Shown here piece by piece: positions 40,746-49,071 of a DNA stretch of 64,000 bases. This DNA is from Hyphomicrobiales bacterium (GTDB lineage: Bacteria > Pseudomonadota > Alphaproteobacteria > Rhizobiales > Rhizobiaceae): contig UCIV01000033.1 in NCBI GenBank assembly GCA_900472575.1, positions 62,001 through 126,000 of the forward strand, written 5' to 3'. Under the pieces are notes generated by a model. That model was not told the origin of the DNA, did not search any database, and saw only the letters and a list, made by a program, of their open reading frames with translations. The translations under genes and the position numbers were made by a program. How positions within the stretch are numbered: the first letter of the stretch is position 1; every line of letters starts with the position of its first letter.

Positions 40746-41893
40746 CAGGCCGCTCCCTTGTCGTCGGGCATACGGAACTCCTTCAGTGCATCGCGGTCGA
40801 TCTCGATGCCCAGGCCGGGGCCGTTCGGGATCTGCACCACGCCGCCCTTGTGTTCGATCGGCGTCTTGACGATTGCCTGACGGAAGGGATTGTGAGTGCG
40901 ATCGAATTCGAGGATCGGGTCGATCGGATTGACGCGGACAGGGCTTGGCACCATCGCGGCCATGAATTGCAGGGCCGCTGCGATATGGATGGCGGTACCC
41001 CAGACGTGGGGAACGACGCGGATGCCGTGAAGCGCCGCAAGATCCGCAACGCGCTTGGCTTCGGTAAAGCCGCCAACGCCTGCCAGATCCGGCTGGACGA
41101 TATCGATGGCGCGAGTTTCGATTGGCTCGCGCATGCCCCAGCGAGTATGCCATGTCTCGCCGCCGGCAACCGGGATCGGCTGTTTGGCGCGGACCTCGCG
41201 ATAGGCCGCAAGCTGTTCGGGCACAACGGGTTCCTCGAACCAGTCTATGCCGTATTGCGCAGCGGCATTGCCGAGGCGGATCGCCTCGACGGCGTCGTAA
41301 CCGTGGTTGGCGTCGATCATGAGCCGCATGTCTGGGCCGGCGGCTTCACGGACGGCGCGGATGACGCGCAGGTCTTCCTCAACGCCGAAACCGATCTTGA
41401 TCTTGGTCGCGTGAAAGCCTTCTGCCCTATAGCGGGCAACGTCGGTCGCATTGTCCTCGACGCGGTCGACGCCGTCACGCTTGAAGCTGCCTGTTGCGTA
41501 AGCCTTGATGCTCTCGCGGAAACGCCCGCCGAGAAGGATGGAAATGGGGGCGTTGAAATGCTTGCCCTTGATATCCCAGAGCGCCATGTCGATGCCGGAA
41601 AGGGCGGTGACGGTCAGGCCGCGCTGACCCTGATCCCGAAGCGCATTGTAGAGCTTGGCCCAGATCTTCTCGGTCTCGAGCGGATTTTCACCGATCAGCC
41701 AGTTGGCATAGGCCTGGACGACTGCGGCATTGGGACGGGCAGGGCCGAGGCATTCGCCCCAGCCCACCGTGCCGTCGTCGCACTCGATCTCTACCAATAT
41801 GTGAGCCCGGCGATCGAAGCGCATGGACGCGCTTTCGAAAGCCACATCGAGCCGGTGTTCAAGAAGGTGAGTGCGAACCGACGCTATTTTCAT
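40745..41893 (-). CDS. gci: D-galactarolactone cycloisomerase (enolase superfamily)
   Basis: 382 residues of the mandelate racemase/muconate lactonizing group. The N-terminal cap HLLEHRLDVAFESASMRFDR and GWGECLGPARPNA are followed by the barrel with ATKIKIGFGVEEDLRVI (KxK), LMIDANHGYD, DWFEEPVVPE, and HVWGTAIHIAAALQFMAAM at the end. This order and the sequence closely match Agrobacterium Gci, which opens galactaro-1,4-lactone to 3-deoxy-2-keto-hexarate. Start ATG 41893, 6 bases after the kdgD stop. Confidence 0.92.
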   Translation of the reverse strand: MKIASVRTHLLEHRLDVAFESASMRFDRRAHILVEIECDDGTVGWGECLGPARPNAAVVQAYANWLIGENPLETEKIWAKLYNALRDQGQRGLTVTALSGIDMALWDIKGKHFNAPISILLGGRFRESIKAYATGSFKRDGVDRVEDNATDVARYRAEGFHATKIKIGFGVEEDLRVIRAVREAAGPDMRLMIDANHGYDAVEAIRLGNAAAQYGIDWFEEPVVPEQLAAYREVRAKQPIPVAGGETWHTRWGMREPIETRAIDIVQPDLAGVGGFTEAKRVADLAALHGIRVVPHVWGTAIHIAAALQFMAAMVPSPVRVNPIDPILEFDRTHNPFRQAIVKTPIEHKGGVVQIPNGPGLGIEIDRDALKEFRMPDDKGAA

Positions 41894-41898
41894 CCGGC

Positions 41899-42810
41899 TT
41901 ACCTCTTGTGGCTGCCGATGAGCTTCAGGAGCATCTGCTCCTCTTCCGCCGTCAGGTCGTCGAGCGGCGGGCGGACCTTGCCGGCATCGAAGCCCTGCAG
42001 GCGCACACCGGCCTTGATGGCAGCGACGGCATAACCCTTGCGGCGGGCACGAAGAGCCATGAAGGGGTAGAAGAAGTCCCTCAGGATTTCTTCGCAACGG
42101 GCGCGGTTGCCTGCGCGAAGCTCCTTGTAGAATTCGACAGCAAGACCGGGAACGAAGTTGAAGACGGCCGACGAATAGGTGGTGAAACCGGCGCCGAGAT
42201 AGGCTTCGGCAAACAGCTCCGCAGTCGGCATGCCGCCGAGATACATCAGGCGGTCGCCCATCGTGGCGGTAACCTGACGGACGAGACCGATATCGCCGGT
42301 GCCGTCCTTGAAGCCGATCAGGTTCGGGCACTCGTCGCAAAGGCGCTTCAGCGTATCGACCTGCAGGACGGAGTTGTCGCGGTTATAGACCATGACGCCG
42401 ATGCCGACCGACTGGCAGATTTTCTTGACGTGCTGGTAGAGGCCTTCCTGAGGCGCATCGATCAGGTAATGCGGCAGAAGAAGAATACCATCGGCACCGG
42501 CCTTTTCGACGGCCTTTGCCATTTCGACGCCGACACGGGTGCCGAAACCGCAACCGGAAACGATCGCAGTATTGCTGTTGCCGGCCGCTTCCTTGGCGGA
42601 TTTTACGATGGTCGGAACTTCATCGGGAGAGAGCGAAAAGAACTCGCCCGTGCCGCCGGCGGCGAAAAGAACAGGCGCGTCGAAACCGGACAACCATTCG
42701 ATATGGCTCTGGTAGCTATCCTGTTTAAATTCACCCTCGTCATCGAAATGGGTAACAGGAAAGGACAATAGGCCGGCGCCGAGCGCCGCCTTGATTTCTT
42801 CAGGCGTCAT
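41899..42810 (-). CDS. kdgD: 5-dehydro-4-deoxyglucarate dehydratase
   Basis: 303 residues, DapA/NAL aldolase superfamily. FPVTHFDDEGEFKQDSYQSH, LFAAGGTGEFFSLSPDE, and GIGVMVYNRDNS with GFKDGTGDIGL, where Lys forms the Schiff base, are as in KdgD. It dehydrates and decarboxylates 5-keto-4-deoxyglucarate to 2-oxoglutarate semialdehyde. The following semialdehyde dehydrogenase is not in the window. First gene of the catabolic operon, 74 bases from the GntR gene, with an operator-like site upstream. Confidence 0.92.
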   Translation of the reverse strand: MTPEEIKAALGAGLLSFPVTHFDDEGEFKQDSYQSHIEWLSGFDAPVLFAAGGTGEFFSLSPDEVPTIVKSAKEAAGNSNTAIVSGCGFGTRVGVEMAKAVEKAGADGILLLPHYLIDAPQEGLYQHVKKICQSVGIGVMVYNRDNSVLQVDTLKRLCDECPNLIGFKDGTGDIGLVRQVTATMGDRLMYLGGMPTAELFAEAYLGAGFTTYSSAVFNFVPGLAVEFYKELRAGNRARCEEILRDFFYPFMALRARRKGYAVAAIKAGVRLQGFDAGKVRPPLDDLTAEEEQMLLKLIGSHKR

Positions 42811-42848
42811 AATGGAATTTCCTCTTGAATGTCTCCTCCAGACAGAAA

Positions 42849-42859
42849 TTGTCGTACAG
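42849..42859 (+). promoter_or_regulatory. Candidate FadR-type GntR operator upstream of kdgD
   Basis: TTGTCGTACAG fits the FadR-subfamily half-palindrome TNGTNNNACNA except for the last base. A matching TTGTCATACAT lies upstream of the regulator gene. Two related sites, one per promoter, suggest control of both by the GntR protein. Confidence 0.5.
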
Positions 42860-42883
42860 GTTGGCGGAATTTATGTCAACAAG

Positions 42884-43636
42884 TTATCTGACATCTTCTC
42901 GCTGCGCGCGAAGAAGGTTCCTGTAGCGCAACTGGCTTCCGCGCAGATGCCGGCGCATCGCTTCACGGGCCTTTTCCTCATCTCCTTCGGAAATGGCGGT
43001 GACGATCGCATGGTGTTCGTCGACAAGCAGGTTGATATAATCCATCTGCTCTTCCGCCGTTTCGTCGCCGCGCAGGGCGGCGCGAGGGATGACGTTCTTG
43101 CCGATCATCGTCAGAAATTCGCGGAAGCGCGGATTGTTTGTCGCGTCGGCGATGGAGAGGTGAAGAGCGAAGTCGGCCTCGCTTGTCGGCTGATGCGCCT
43201 CCAGACAGGAGCGCACGGCATAATGACGCTCGAATATCACCTCTTCCTGCGCAGGCGAGCGCCGCAGAGCCGCCATTCCAGCTGATTCGACCTCAACGGC
43301 GGTCCTCAATTCAAGCAGCTCGATCATCGAGGAAACGCGCGCGAGATCGATATGGCCGAGGGACAGGTTGAATGGCGGCGGTGTCGGGGTCGCCTGGAGA
43401 ACGAAGACGCCGGCACCCTGGCGAGCCTCCACAAGGCGATCGGACCGCAAGGCGGCAAGGGCTTCACGCACCACTGTCCGGCTGACCCCATGCGCCAGTG
43501 TCAGTTGCGCCTCGCTTGGAAGTTTGGAGCCTGGCGGGAATTGTCCCTCGGCGATCGCCTGGCGCAGCGTGTCGCTCAATTGCGTTGCGCGCGTCTTCGG
43601 GGAGGCGATCAGATCCGTGTTGAGTTCTTCGCTCAT
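42884..43636 (-). CDS. GntR/FadR-family transcriptional regulator
   Basis: 250 residues. Winged helix at the N-terminus (LRQAIAEGQFPPGSKLPSEA, VSRTVVREALAALRSDRLVE, RQGAGVFVL) and an all-helical FCD domain with its metal-binding pattern (ALHLSIADATNNPRFREF, DEHHAIVTAISEGDEEKARE). It probably represses the adjacent galactarate genes until an aldarate or pathway intermediate binds. Same direction as the operon and just upstream of it. Confidence 0.9.
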   Translation of the reverse strand: MSEELNTDLIASPKTRATQLSDTLRQAIAEGQFPPGSKLPSEAQLTLAHGVSRTVVREALAALRSDRLVEARQGAGVFVLQATPTPPPFNLSLGHIDLARVSSMIELLELRTAVEVESAGMAALRRSPAQEEVIFERHYAVRSCLEAHQPTSEADFALHLSIADATNNPRFREFLTMIGKNVIPRAALRGDETAEEQMDYINLLVDEHHAIVTAISEGDEEKAREAMRRHLRGSQLRYRNLLRAQREDVR

Positions 43637-43713
43637 GGATGCGTTTCCTTCCTGGGAGATTATAGTTCCCGGAGTTTTCCGGGTTCGATCGCTTATTAGC
43701 TTCTTACTTTAAC

Positions 43714-43724
43714 ATGTATGACAA
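43714..43724 (-). promoter_or_regulatory. Candidate FadR-type operator upstream of the GntR gene
   Basis: On the minus strand TTGTCATACA followed by T, the partner of the kdgD-upstream site. It lies about 80 bases before the regulator start, suggesting autoregulation. Confidence 0.45.
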
Positions 43725-43892
43725 GTTTGTCTGTTTGTCACCCATTCGACGGGGCGCGGTTCAGGGCTGATTTATCGCATAGGCCGCAACGGGGCGACAT
43801 AAGCCGGAATGACGCGGTTCGCGGACATGGCTTCCAATGACGTGTGGTGTGTTGAAAACGGTGGCGCGTCGCTCTACCACGGCAGGGAACAG

Positions 43893-44504
43893 ATGCTGGA
43901 GTTTGCCGTGAGAAGAATGCTCGTAAGTTTTTGGGCCGGGAGTTTCCTGTTCGTTGCGCCGTCTTTGGCTGCTGCTCAATGGGCACCGGTCGAGCAGGTG
44001 AAGACGTATACGGTCAGCGGCTCCACCGGTATCGAGCTTTATTCCCAGATCGGCGAGAAGGGGCCGCTTGTCGGCGGCCAGATGCGGACGATTGCGCATA
44101 CGGATTTCAAGCTGCTCTGGTCCCGCAATTACCAGCCCCAGCCGGATGGTTCATGCAAGCTGGTTTCGGCACGGCCAAGCTTGACGCTGATCTACACCCT
44201 GCCGAAGGCCGGCAAGATGCCGGGCGCCCTGAAGACGAAATGGGATACATTTGCCGAAGGCGTGCGCCGCCATGAGCGGGTGCATGGCGACATGATCGTG
44301 GAGATGGTCAGGGAGATCGAGGTGGTGAGCGTCGGGCTTACTGCTGCGGATGATCCGAAATGCCAGAAGATAAGGCAGGACCTTACCGCAAGGCTCGGCG
44401 AGATTTCGAAACGCAATCGCGAGCGGCACCGGGACTATGACAAACTGGAGATGAACAATGGCGGCAACGTCCATCAACTCATTCTTAAACTGGTGAACGA
44501 ATAG
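43893..44504 (+). CDS. DUF922 family zinc-protease-like exported protein
   Basis: 203 residues. N-terminal signal segment MLVSFWAGSFLFVAPSLAAA, then YTVSGSTGIELYSQIGEKGP, TDFKLLWSRNYQPQPDGSCK and the zinc-protease-like motif HERVHGD (HExxH). These match DUF922, predicted Zn-dependent proteases of the periplasm. I start at ATG 43893, which follows AGGGA; ATG 43917 is also possible. An upstream frame to 43809 has no signal-like character. Confidence 0.8.
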   Translation: MLEFAVRRMLVSFWAGSFLFVAPSLAAAQWAPVEQVKTYTVSGSTGIELYSQIGEKGPLVGGQMRTIAHTDFKLLWSRNYQPQPDGSCKLVSARPSLTLIYTLPKAGKMPGALKTKWDTFAEGVRRHERVHGDMIVEMVREIEVVSVGLTAADDPKCQKIRQDLTARLGEISKRNRERHRDYDKLEMNNGGNVHQLILKLVNE

Positions 44505-44614
44505 AATTCATTGTTACCTAAATGGTGAACAGTCCGATCGTCATCATGGGGCGTTGCCCGTGACGGGATCGTGGTTATAGTCCCCACGCTCGCAGAACAT
44601 AGCAGGGGATTTCA

Positions 44615-45763
44615 ATGACCAATTCCGTTTCAGCCGCCGATATTGACGACAAGGCTCTATTGCAGGAACTCGTGGCATGGGTGGAGATCGAAACACCATC
44701 TCATGATGCGAATGCCGTAAACCGGCTGGTCGATCGGGTGGAAGAATTGGCGAAATCCGCTTTGCTGGATGTGGAGCGCTTGCCTGGAACGCTGGGACTT
44801 GGCGATATTCTGACGGTGCGCTCGCTGCGGGCTGAAGGCAGCAATGAAAAGAGTGTGCTGGTACTAGCACATTTCGACACCGTGCATGCGCATGGGGTGA
44901 TCGCCAAACAATTGCCTTTGAAGCGGGACGGCGACAAGCTTTATGGTCCCGGCATCTATGATATGAAATCCGGGGCTCTGATGGCGCTGGAGGCGTTGAA
45001 GATTGCGGTTGCCAGGGGCAGCCGCATGCCGGTCGATCTGGTTTTCGTGCCGGACGAGGAGATCGGCAGCCTGTCGTCGCGCGCCTATATGGAAAGGCTG
45101 GCAGCAAGCGCCGGTTATACGCTGGTTGTCGAGCCGGCGCGTGATGGCGGCAAGATCGTCATCGCCCGCAAGGGTGTCGCGATGTACGATATCACCATCC
45201 GGGGACGGGCTTCGCATGCCGGTACGCGGCCGCAGGACGGGCGTAGCGCGATCCGTGCGGCGGCGCGGCTTGTCCTTGAGCTCGAGGCACTGAATGATGC
45301 CCAGCGCGGTATTACCGTGTCGGTAGGGACGATCCAGGGCGGCACGGGCCGCAATACCATTCCGGCGGAATGCCGGATGCAGGTCGATGTGCGCGTGCCG
45401 GACGACAAGGCCGCTGCCGAGATCACTGCCAGAATTGAGGCCATGAAGCCGGTCGATCCGGATATCACATTCGAGATCACCGGCCAGATGAACCGGCCGC
45501 CCTTTGCGCAATCCGCAGACGGCGTGAAGCTGTTTGATACCGCGGCCGAGATTGCCGCAAAGCTCGGGATTACGCTGGAAGGCGTGGTGACGGGCGGCGG
45601 CTCGGACGGCAATTTTACCGCTGCGCTCGGCGTGCCGACACTGGACGGTCTCGGTGCGGACGGGGCGGGGGCGCATACATTCGACGAGCATATTTTCGTT
45701 AGCAGCCTTGCGCCGCGCACCGCGCTGCTTGCCAACCTGATGATGTCGCTCGAACCCAAGTGA
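44615..45763 (+). CDS. M20-family peptidase, glutamate carboxypeptidase-like
   Basis: 382 residues. Zinc-site motifs: VLAHFDTVHAHG, GPGIYDMKSGALMALEAL, VFVPDEEIGSLSS, and the C-terminal HTFDEHIF. The dimerisation domain begins near GVAMYDITIRGRASHAGTRP. The pattern is closest to carboxypeptidase G2-type M20 enzymes, which cleave C-terminal glutamate or related amide bonds. No signal peptide, so cytoplasmic. Substrate not resolved. Confidence 0.87.
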   Translation: MTNSVSAADIDDKALLQELVAWVEIETPSHDANAVNRLVDRVEELAKSALLDVERLPGTLGLGDILTVRSLRAEGSNEKSVLVLAHFDTVHAHGVIAKQLPLKRDGDKLYGPGIYDMKSGALMALEALKIAVARGSRMPVDLVFVPDEEIGSLSSRAYMERLAASAGYTLVVEPARDGGKIVIARKGVAMYDITIRGRASHAGTRPQDGRSAIRAAARLVLELEALNDAQRGITVSVGTIQGGTGRNTIPAECRMQVDVRVPDDKAAAEITARIEAMKPVDPDITFEITGQMNRPPFAQSADGVKLFDTAAEIAAKLGITLEGVVTGGGSDGNFTAALGVPTLDGLGADGAGAHTFDEHIFVSSLAPRTALLANLMMSLEPK

Positions 45764-45843
45764 GCTGCTTAGGTGCAATCGCGCCGGAGGCCACAATCGA
45801 AACACGATCGGGCAAAAGCCCGGACACCCAAGGCTAAAAGATC

Positions 45844-47400
45844 ATGACCAGCGGTATTCATCACCTGACGGCCATTACCCGGAAAATCCAGGACAATGTG
45901 GATTTCTACGTCGGTTTCCTCGGCCTGCGCCTCGTCAAGCGTACGGCCGGTTTCGAGGATGCGCAGCAGCTTCACCTTTTTTATGGAGACGGTGCTGCAA
46001 CGCCAGGTTCGCTGGTCACATTTCTGGCCTGGGAAGACGGTTCGCTCGGGCGCGTGGGGCATGGCGCGCCGAGCGAGATCAGCTTCGCCATCGATCGCGA
46101 GGCGATCGGCTTCTGGCTGACACGGGCGCTGCAATGCAATGTCAAGATGACCGGGCCGACACAGGAGTTCGGCGAACCGGTTCTAAGGCTGACCGATCCG
46201 GACGGGATTATCGTCAAGCTTGTCGGTGTCGATGACTATGGCGACTGGGTCTGGTGGAAGGACGGCGGCATTGCGAGAGCGGATGCCATCCGTGGCATTC
46301 GCGGGGCGACCATCCTGTCTGAAAAGGCGGATGAAACCGCTGCGTTTCTCGAGCGACATACGGGCTTTGTGTCCGGAGCGGTGGAGAGCGCGATCCAGCG
46401 GCTGGTGTCCGAAAGCGGGCAGATCATCGATGTGCGCAATGCCGGCGGGTTCTGGACGGCAGCACCTGGAACCGGGACGATCGATCATGTGGCGGTGAGG
46501 GCGAAAAGCCAGCAGGCCGTCGACGATCTGCACGAGGCGCTGCAAGCCGAGAATGCAGGTGATATAAATGTGCATGACCGGCATTATTTCTACTCCCTCT
46601 ATGTGCGCGAGCCGGGCGGCACGCTGATCGAGGTTGCGACAGACGATCCGGGCTTTACGGCGGATGAGACGGTCGAGGCGCTCGGGACGGGATTTTTCAT
46701 CCCCAAACATTACAAGGCGGATCACGAGGCGTTGAAGGTGATGCTGCCGCAATTCGGCCTGCCGGGCGAGGAGCGGGTGATCTATCGCGACCTGCCTTTC
46801 GTGCATCGCATCCATATGCCGGAAGATTGGGATGGCTCGACACTGGTTCTGCTTCACGGCAGTGGGGCGAACGAGGCGGCGATGCTGCCGCTCGGCCGCA
46901 AGGTCGCGCCGAATGCCATGCTGATCGGCCTGCGCGGTCGTTCGACGGATGAAGGGTCTCCGCGTTTCTTCCGCCGTTTCAGCCAGACGACATTCGACCA
47001 GAAGGAGATCGCATCCGAGGTCGAGGCTTTTGTCGCCTTCATCGAGGATATCGGGCCTGCCTATGGCGTCGATCCGGAGCGGCTGGCTTTCCTCGGTTAC
47101 TCCAATGGCGGCAATATGCTGGGGGCGACGATGCAGCTTCGGCCGGACGCGATCCGCAAGGCGGTGTTGTTGCGCTCGATGAATGTGCTGGAAGAGCGGC
47201 CGGTGGTCGATCTGTCCGCGACACAGGTTCTCTCGCTCAGCGCCATTGATGATTTTTACGGTCCGCTTGCGGGTGAACTGGAGGACAGGCTGAAGGTTGC
47301 GGGTGCGCAGCTGACGGCGAAGGTGCTGGATGCCAACCATGGGCTTGGGGCGGAAGACGAGGTGATTGTTCGCGACTGGCTGCAGGAACGGACTGCGTGA
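45844..47400 (+). CDS. VOC dioxygenase-like / alpha-beta hydrolase fusion (MhqO-MhqD type)
   Basis: 518 residues with two enzymes in one chain. Residues 1-300 are a double glyoxalase/VOC module: GIHHLTAITRKIQDNVDFYV, then TIDHVAVRAKS and FYSLYVREPGGTLIEVATDD, with His and Glu metal ligands, as in MhqO-type ring-cleaving dioxygenases. Residues 330-518 are a phospholipase/carboxylesterase-type hydrolase: VLLHGSGANEAAM, nucleophile elbow LAFLGYSNGGNM, and a late His in DANHGLG. In Bacillus the two are separate proteins for hydroquinone/quinone detoxification. The start follows the M20 gene by 80 bases. Confidence 0.85.
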   Translation: MTSGIHHLTAITRKIQDNVDFYVGFLGLRLVKRTAGFEDAQQLHLFYGDGAATPGSLVTFLAWEDGSLGRVGHGAPSEISFAIDREAIGFWLTRALQCNVKMTGPTQEFGEPVLRLTDPDGIIVKLVGVDDYGDWVWWKDGGIARADAIRGIRGATILSEKADETAAFLERHTGFVSGAVESAIQRLVSESGQIIDVRNAGGFWTAAPGTGTIDHVAVRAKSQQAVDDLHEALQAENAGDINVHDRHYFYSLYVREPGGTLIEVATDDPGFTADETVEALGTGFFIPKHYKADHEALKVMLPQFGLPGEERVIYRDLPFVHRIHMPEDWDGSTLVLLHGSGANEAAMLPLGRKVAPNAMLIGLRGRSTDEGSPRFFRRFSQTTFDQKEIASEVEAFVAFIEDIGPAYGVDPERLAFLGYSNGGNMLGATMQLRPDAIRKAVLLRSMNVLEERPVVDLSATQVLSLSAIDDFYGPLAGELEDRLKVAGAQLTAKVLDANHGLGAEDEVIVRDWLQERTA

Positions 47401-48344
47401 TGCAGGGTGCAGCGGTGCTCTGTGCCGATATCGGCGGATCGTTCATCAAGTTCGGCCTCTCCCGCAAATCGGGAGAGGTGGAGGAGCTTGCGCGCGTGCC
47501 TGTGCCGAAATCCGATTGGCGCGAGCTTGCCGAGGCCCTGCGAAGTCTGGCGAATGATGCGGATGCAAGCGGCGTCCTGCCTATCGGTTTGTCAACTGCA
47601 GGGCTTGTCGATCCGGTGAGCGGCAAGGGGCTTTCCGCCAATATCCCGTGCCTGACGGGCCTGCCGATTGCTGAGGCGATTTCTCAAGCGACGGGGCGTT
47701 CGGTCTTTGCTGCAAACGATGCGGATTGCCTGACGCTGGCTGAGGCGAATGACGGTGTCGGGAGCGGTCATTCGATCGTTTTCTGCATCATCATCGGCAC
47801 GGGGATCGGCGGCGGGATTGCCGTCGATGGCCGCATGTTGCGCGGCGCCGGCGGCGTGACCGGCGAATGGGGGCACGGCCCGGCACTGAATACGAGCGTC
47901 GAGATCGGCGCTCGGCTGGTTCACGTTCCGCGGTTTTCCTGCGGCTGCGGACAATCCGGTTGCGTCGATACGATCGGCGGGGCGCGCGGGATCGAGAAAT
48001 TACACACGCTGTTTCATGCAGAAGAGCGTAGCAGCCATCGGATCATCGAGGACTGGCAGTCAGGAGAAGAAAAGGCCGGCGAAACGATCGAGGCCTATCT
48101 GCAGCTTGTCGCCGATCCGCTGGCGGTCGCAATCAATACGGTCGGGCCGTCGATCGTGCCGGTTGGCGGCGGGCTTGCCTCGGCCGGGGCATTGATTGCG
48201 GCGCTGGACGAGGCTGTTCGGGCCCGCATCCTGAACCGGTTGGATCGGCCACTGCTGGTGCCGGCGATCCGCCGCGAGGATGGCGGGCTTATCGGTGCAG
48301 CCGTGCTGGCACGCCAGGGAGTGGCCGATGCCCGTGCTGCTTGA
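47400..48344 (+). CDS. ROK-family sugar kinase
   Basis: 314 residues. ATP-binding CADIGGSFIKFGLSRK at the N-terminus, ANDADCLTLAEA with catalytic Asp, IIIGTGIGGGIAVDG, then the ROK zinc signature with EWGHGPA and CGCGQSGCVDT. Likely a cytoplasmic glucose, N-acetylglucosamine or related hexose kinase. The ATG overlaps the preceding stop by one base (TGATG), so it is coupled to the fusion gene. Its end overlaps the cutC start by 17 bases. Confidence 0.87.
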   Translation: MQGAAVLCADIGGSFIKFGLSRKSGEVEELARVPVPKSDWRELAEALRSLANDADASGVLPIGLSTAGLVDPVSGKGLSANIPCLTGLPIAEAISQATGRSVFAANDADCLTLAEANDGVGSGHSIVFCIIIGTGIGGGIAVDGRMLRGAGGVTGEWGHGPALNTSVEIGARLVHVPRFSCGCGQSGCVDTIGGARGIEKLHTLFHAEERSSHRIIEDWQSGEEKAGETIEAYLQLVADPLAVAINTVGPSIVPVGGGLASAGALIAALDEAVRARILNRLDRPLLVPAIRREDGGLIGAAVLARQGVADARAA

Positions 48345-49050
48345 AGTCTGTGTCGACAGTGCTGAAGGGCTGGAAGCCGCCGTTGCCGGCGGCGCGCAGC
48401 GGATCGAACTCTGCTCGGCACTAGATGTCGGCGGACTTACGCCGTCGAGAGGATTGATGGCGCTTGCTGCGAAAATGCCGGTGCCGGTCTATGCGATGAT
48501 CCGGCCGAGGGCGGGGGATTTCATCTTCGATGCCGCCTCGCGGGATGTGATGCTGGCGGATATCGATACTGCGCGGAATAGCGAGCTCACGGGCGTCGTG
48601 CTTGGAGCAAGCCTTTCCGATGGTCGGCTGGATGTGGATCTGCTGACTTTGCTTTCGGAGCGGTCGCGCGGCATGGGCCGGACGCTGCATCGTGCCTTCG
48701 ATCTGGTGCCGGATGCGGATGAGGCGCTGGAGCAGGTAATCGGCCTCGGCTTCGAGCGCATTCTAACTTCAGGGTTAGCGGTCAAGGCGGCGGATGGGAT
48801 GGGTGTGCTTCGCCAGCTTGCCGATCAGTCGGCCGGGCGAATTGCGATCATGGCCGGGAGCGGGATTACGCCTGCCAATGTGGCGCATATCGTTGCTGGA
48901 ACCGGTGTTGCTGAGGTTCACGCTTCGTGTCGCCTGCCGGTGACTTTTGTCGATGAGGCGCTTGTCGGCTTCGGTTTTGTGGCCCGGCAGCAATACCGGA
49001 CCAGCTCGGTGGTGGTGAGAGAGATGCGCGAGACGCTGGCGGCGCTTTGA
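48328..49050 (+). CDS. cutC: CutC family protein
   Basis: 240 residues, TIM barrel. LLEVCVDSAEGLEAAVAGGA, QRIELCSALDVGGLTPSRG, VYAMIRPRAGDF, LHRAFDLVPD, ILTSGLA and GITPANVAHIVAGTGVAEVH are the standard CutC blocks. Once called a copper homeostasis protein, its true reaction is unsettled. Start ATG 48328 (MPVLLEVC); the open frame begins at 48280. Co-transcribed with the ROK kinase. Confidence 0.9.
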   Translation: MPVLLEVCVDSAEGLEAAVAGGAQRIELCSALDVGGLTPSRGLMALAAKMPVPVYAMIRPRAGDFIFDAASRDVMLADIDTARNSELTGVVLGASLSDGRLDVDLLTLLSERSRGMGRTLHRAFDLVPDADEALEQVIGLGFERILTSGLAVKAADGMGVLRQLADQSAGRIAIMAGSGITPANVAHIVAGTGVAEVHASCRLPVTFVDEALVGFGFVARQQYRTSSVVVREMRETLAAL

Positions 49051-49071
49051 GCGCGCGCCGCCAGAAACTGT

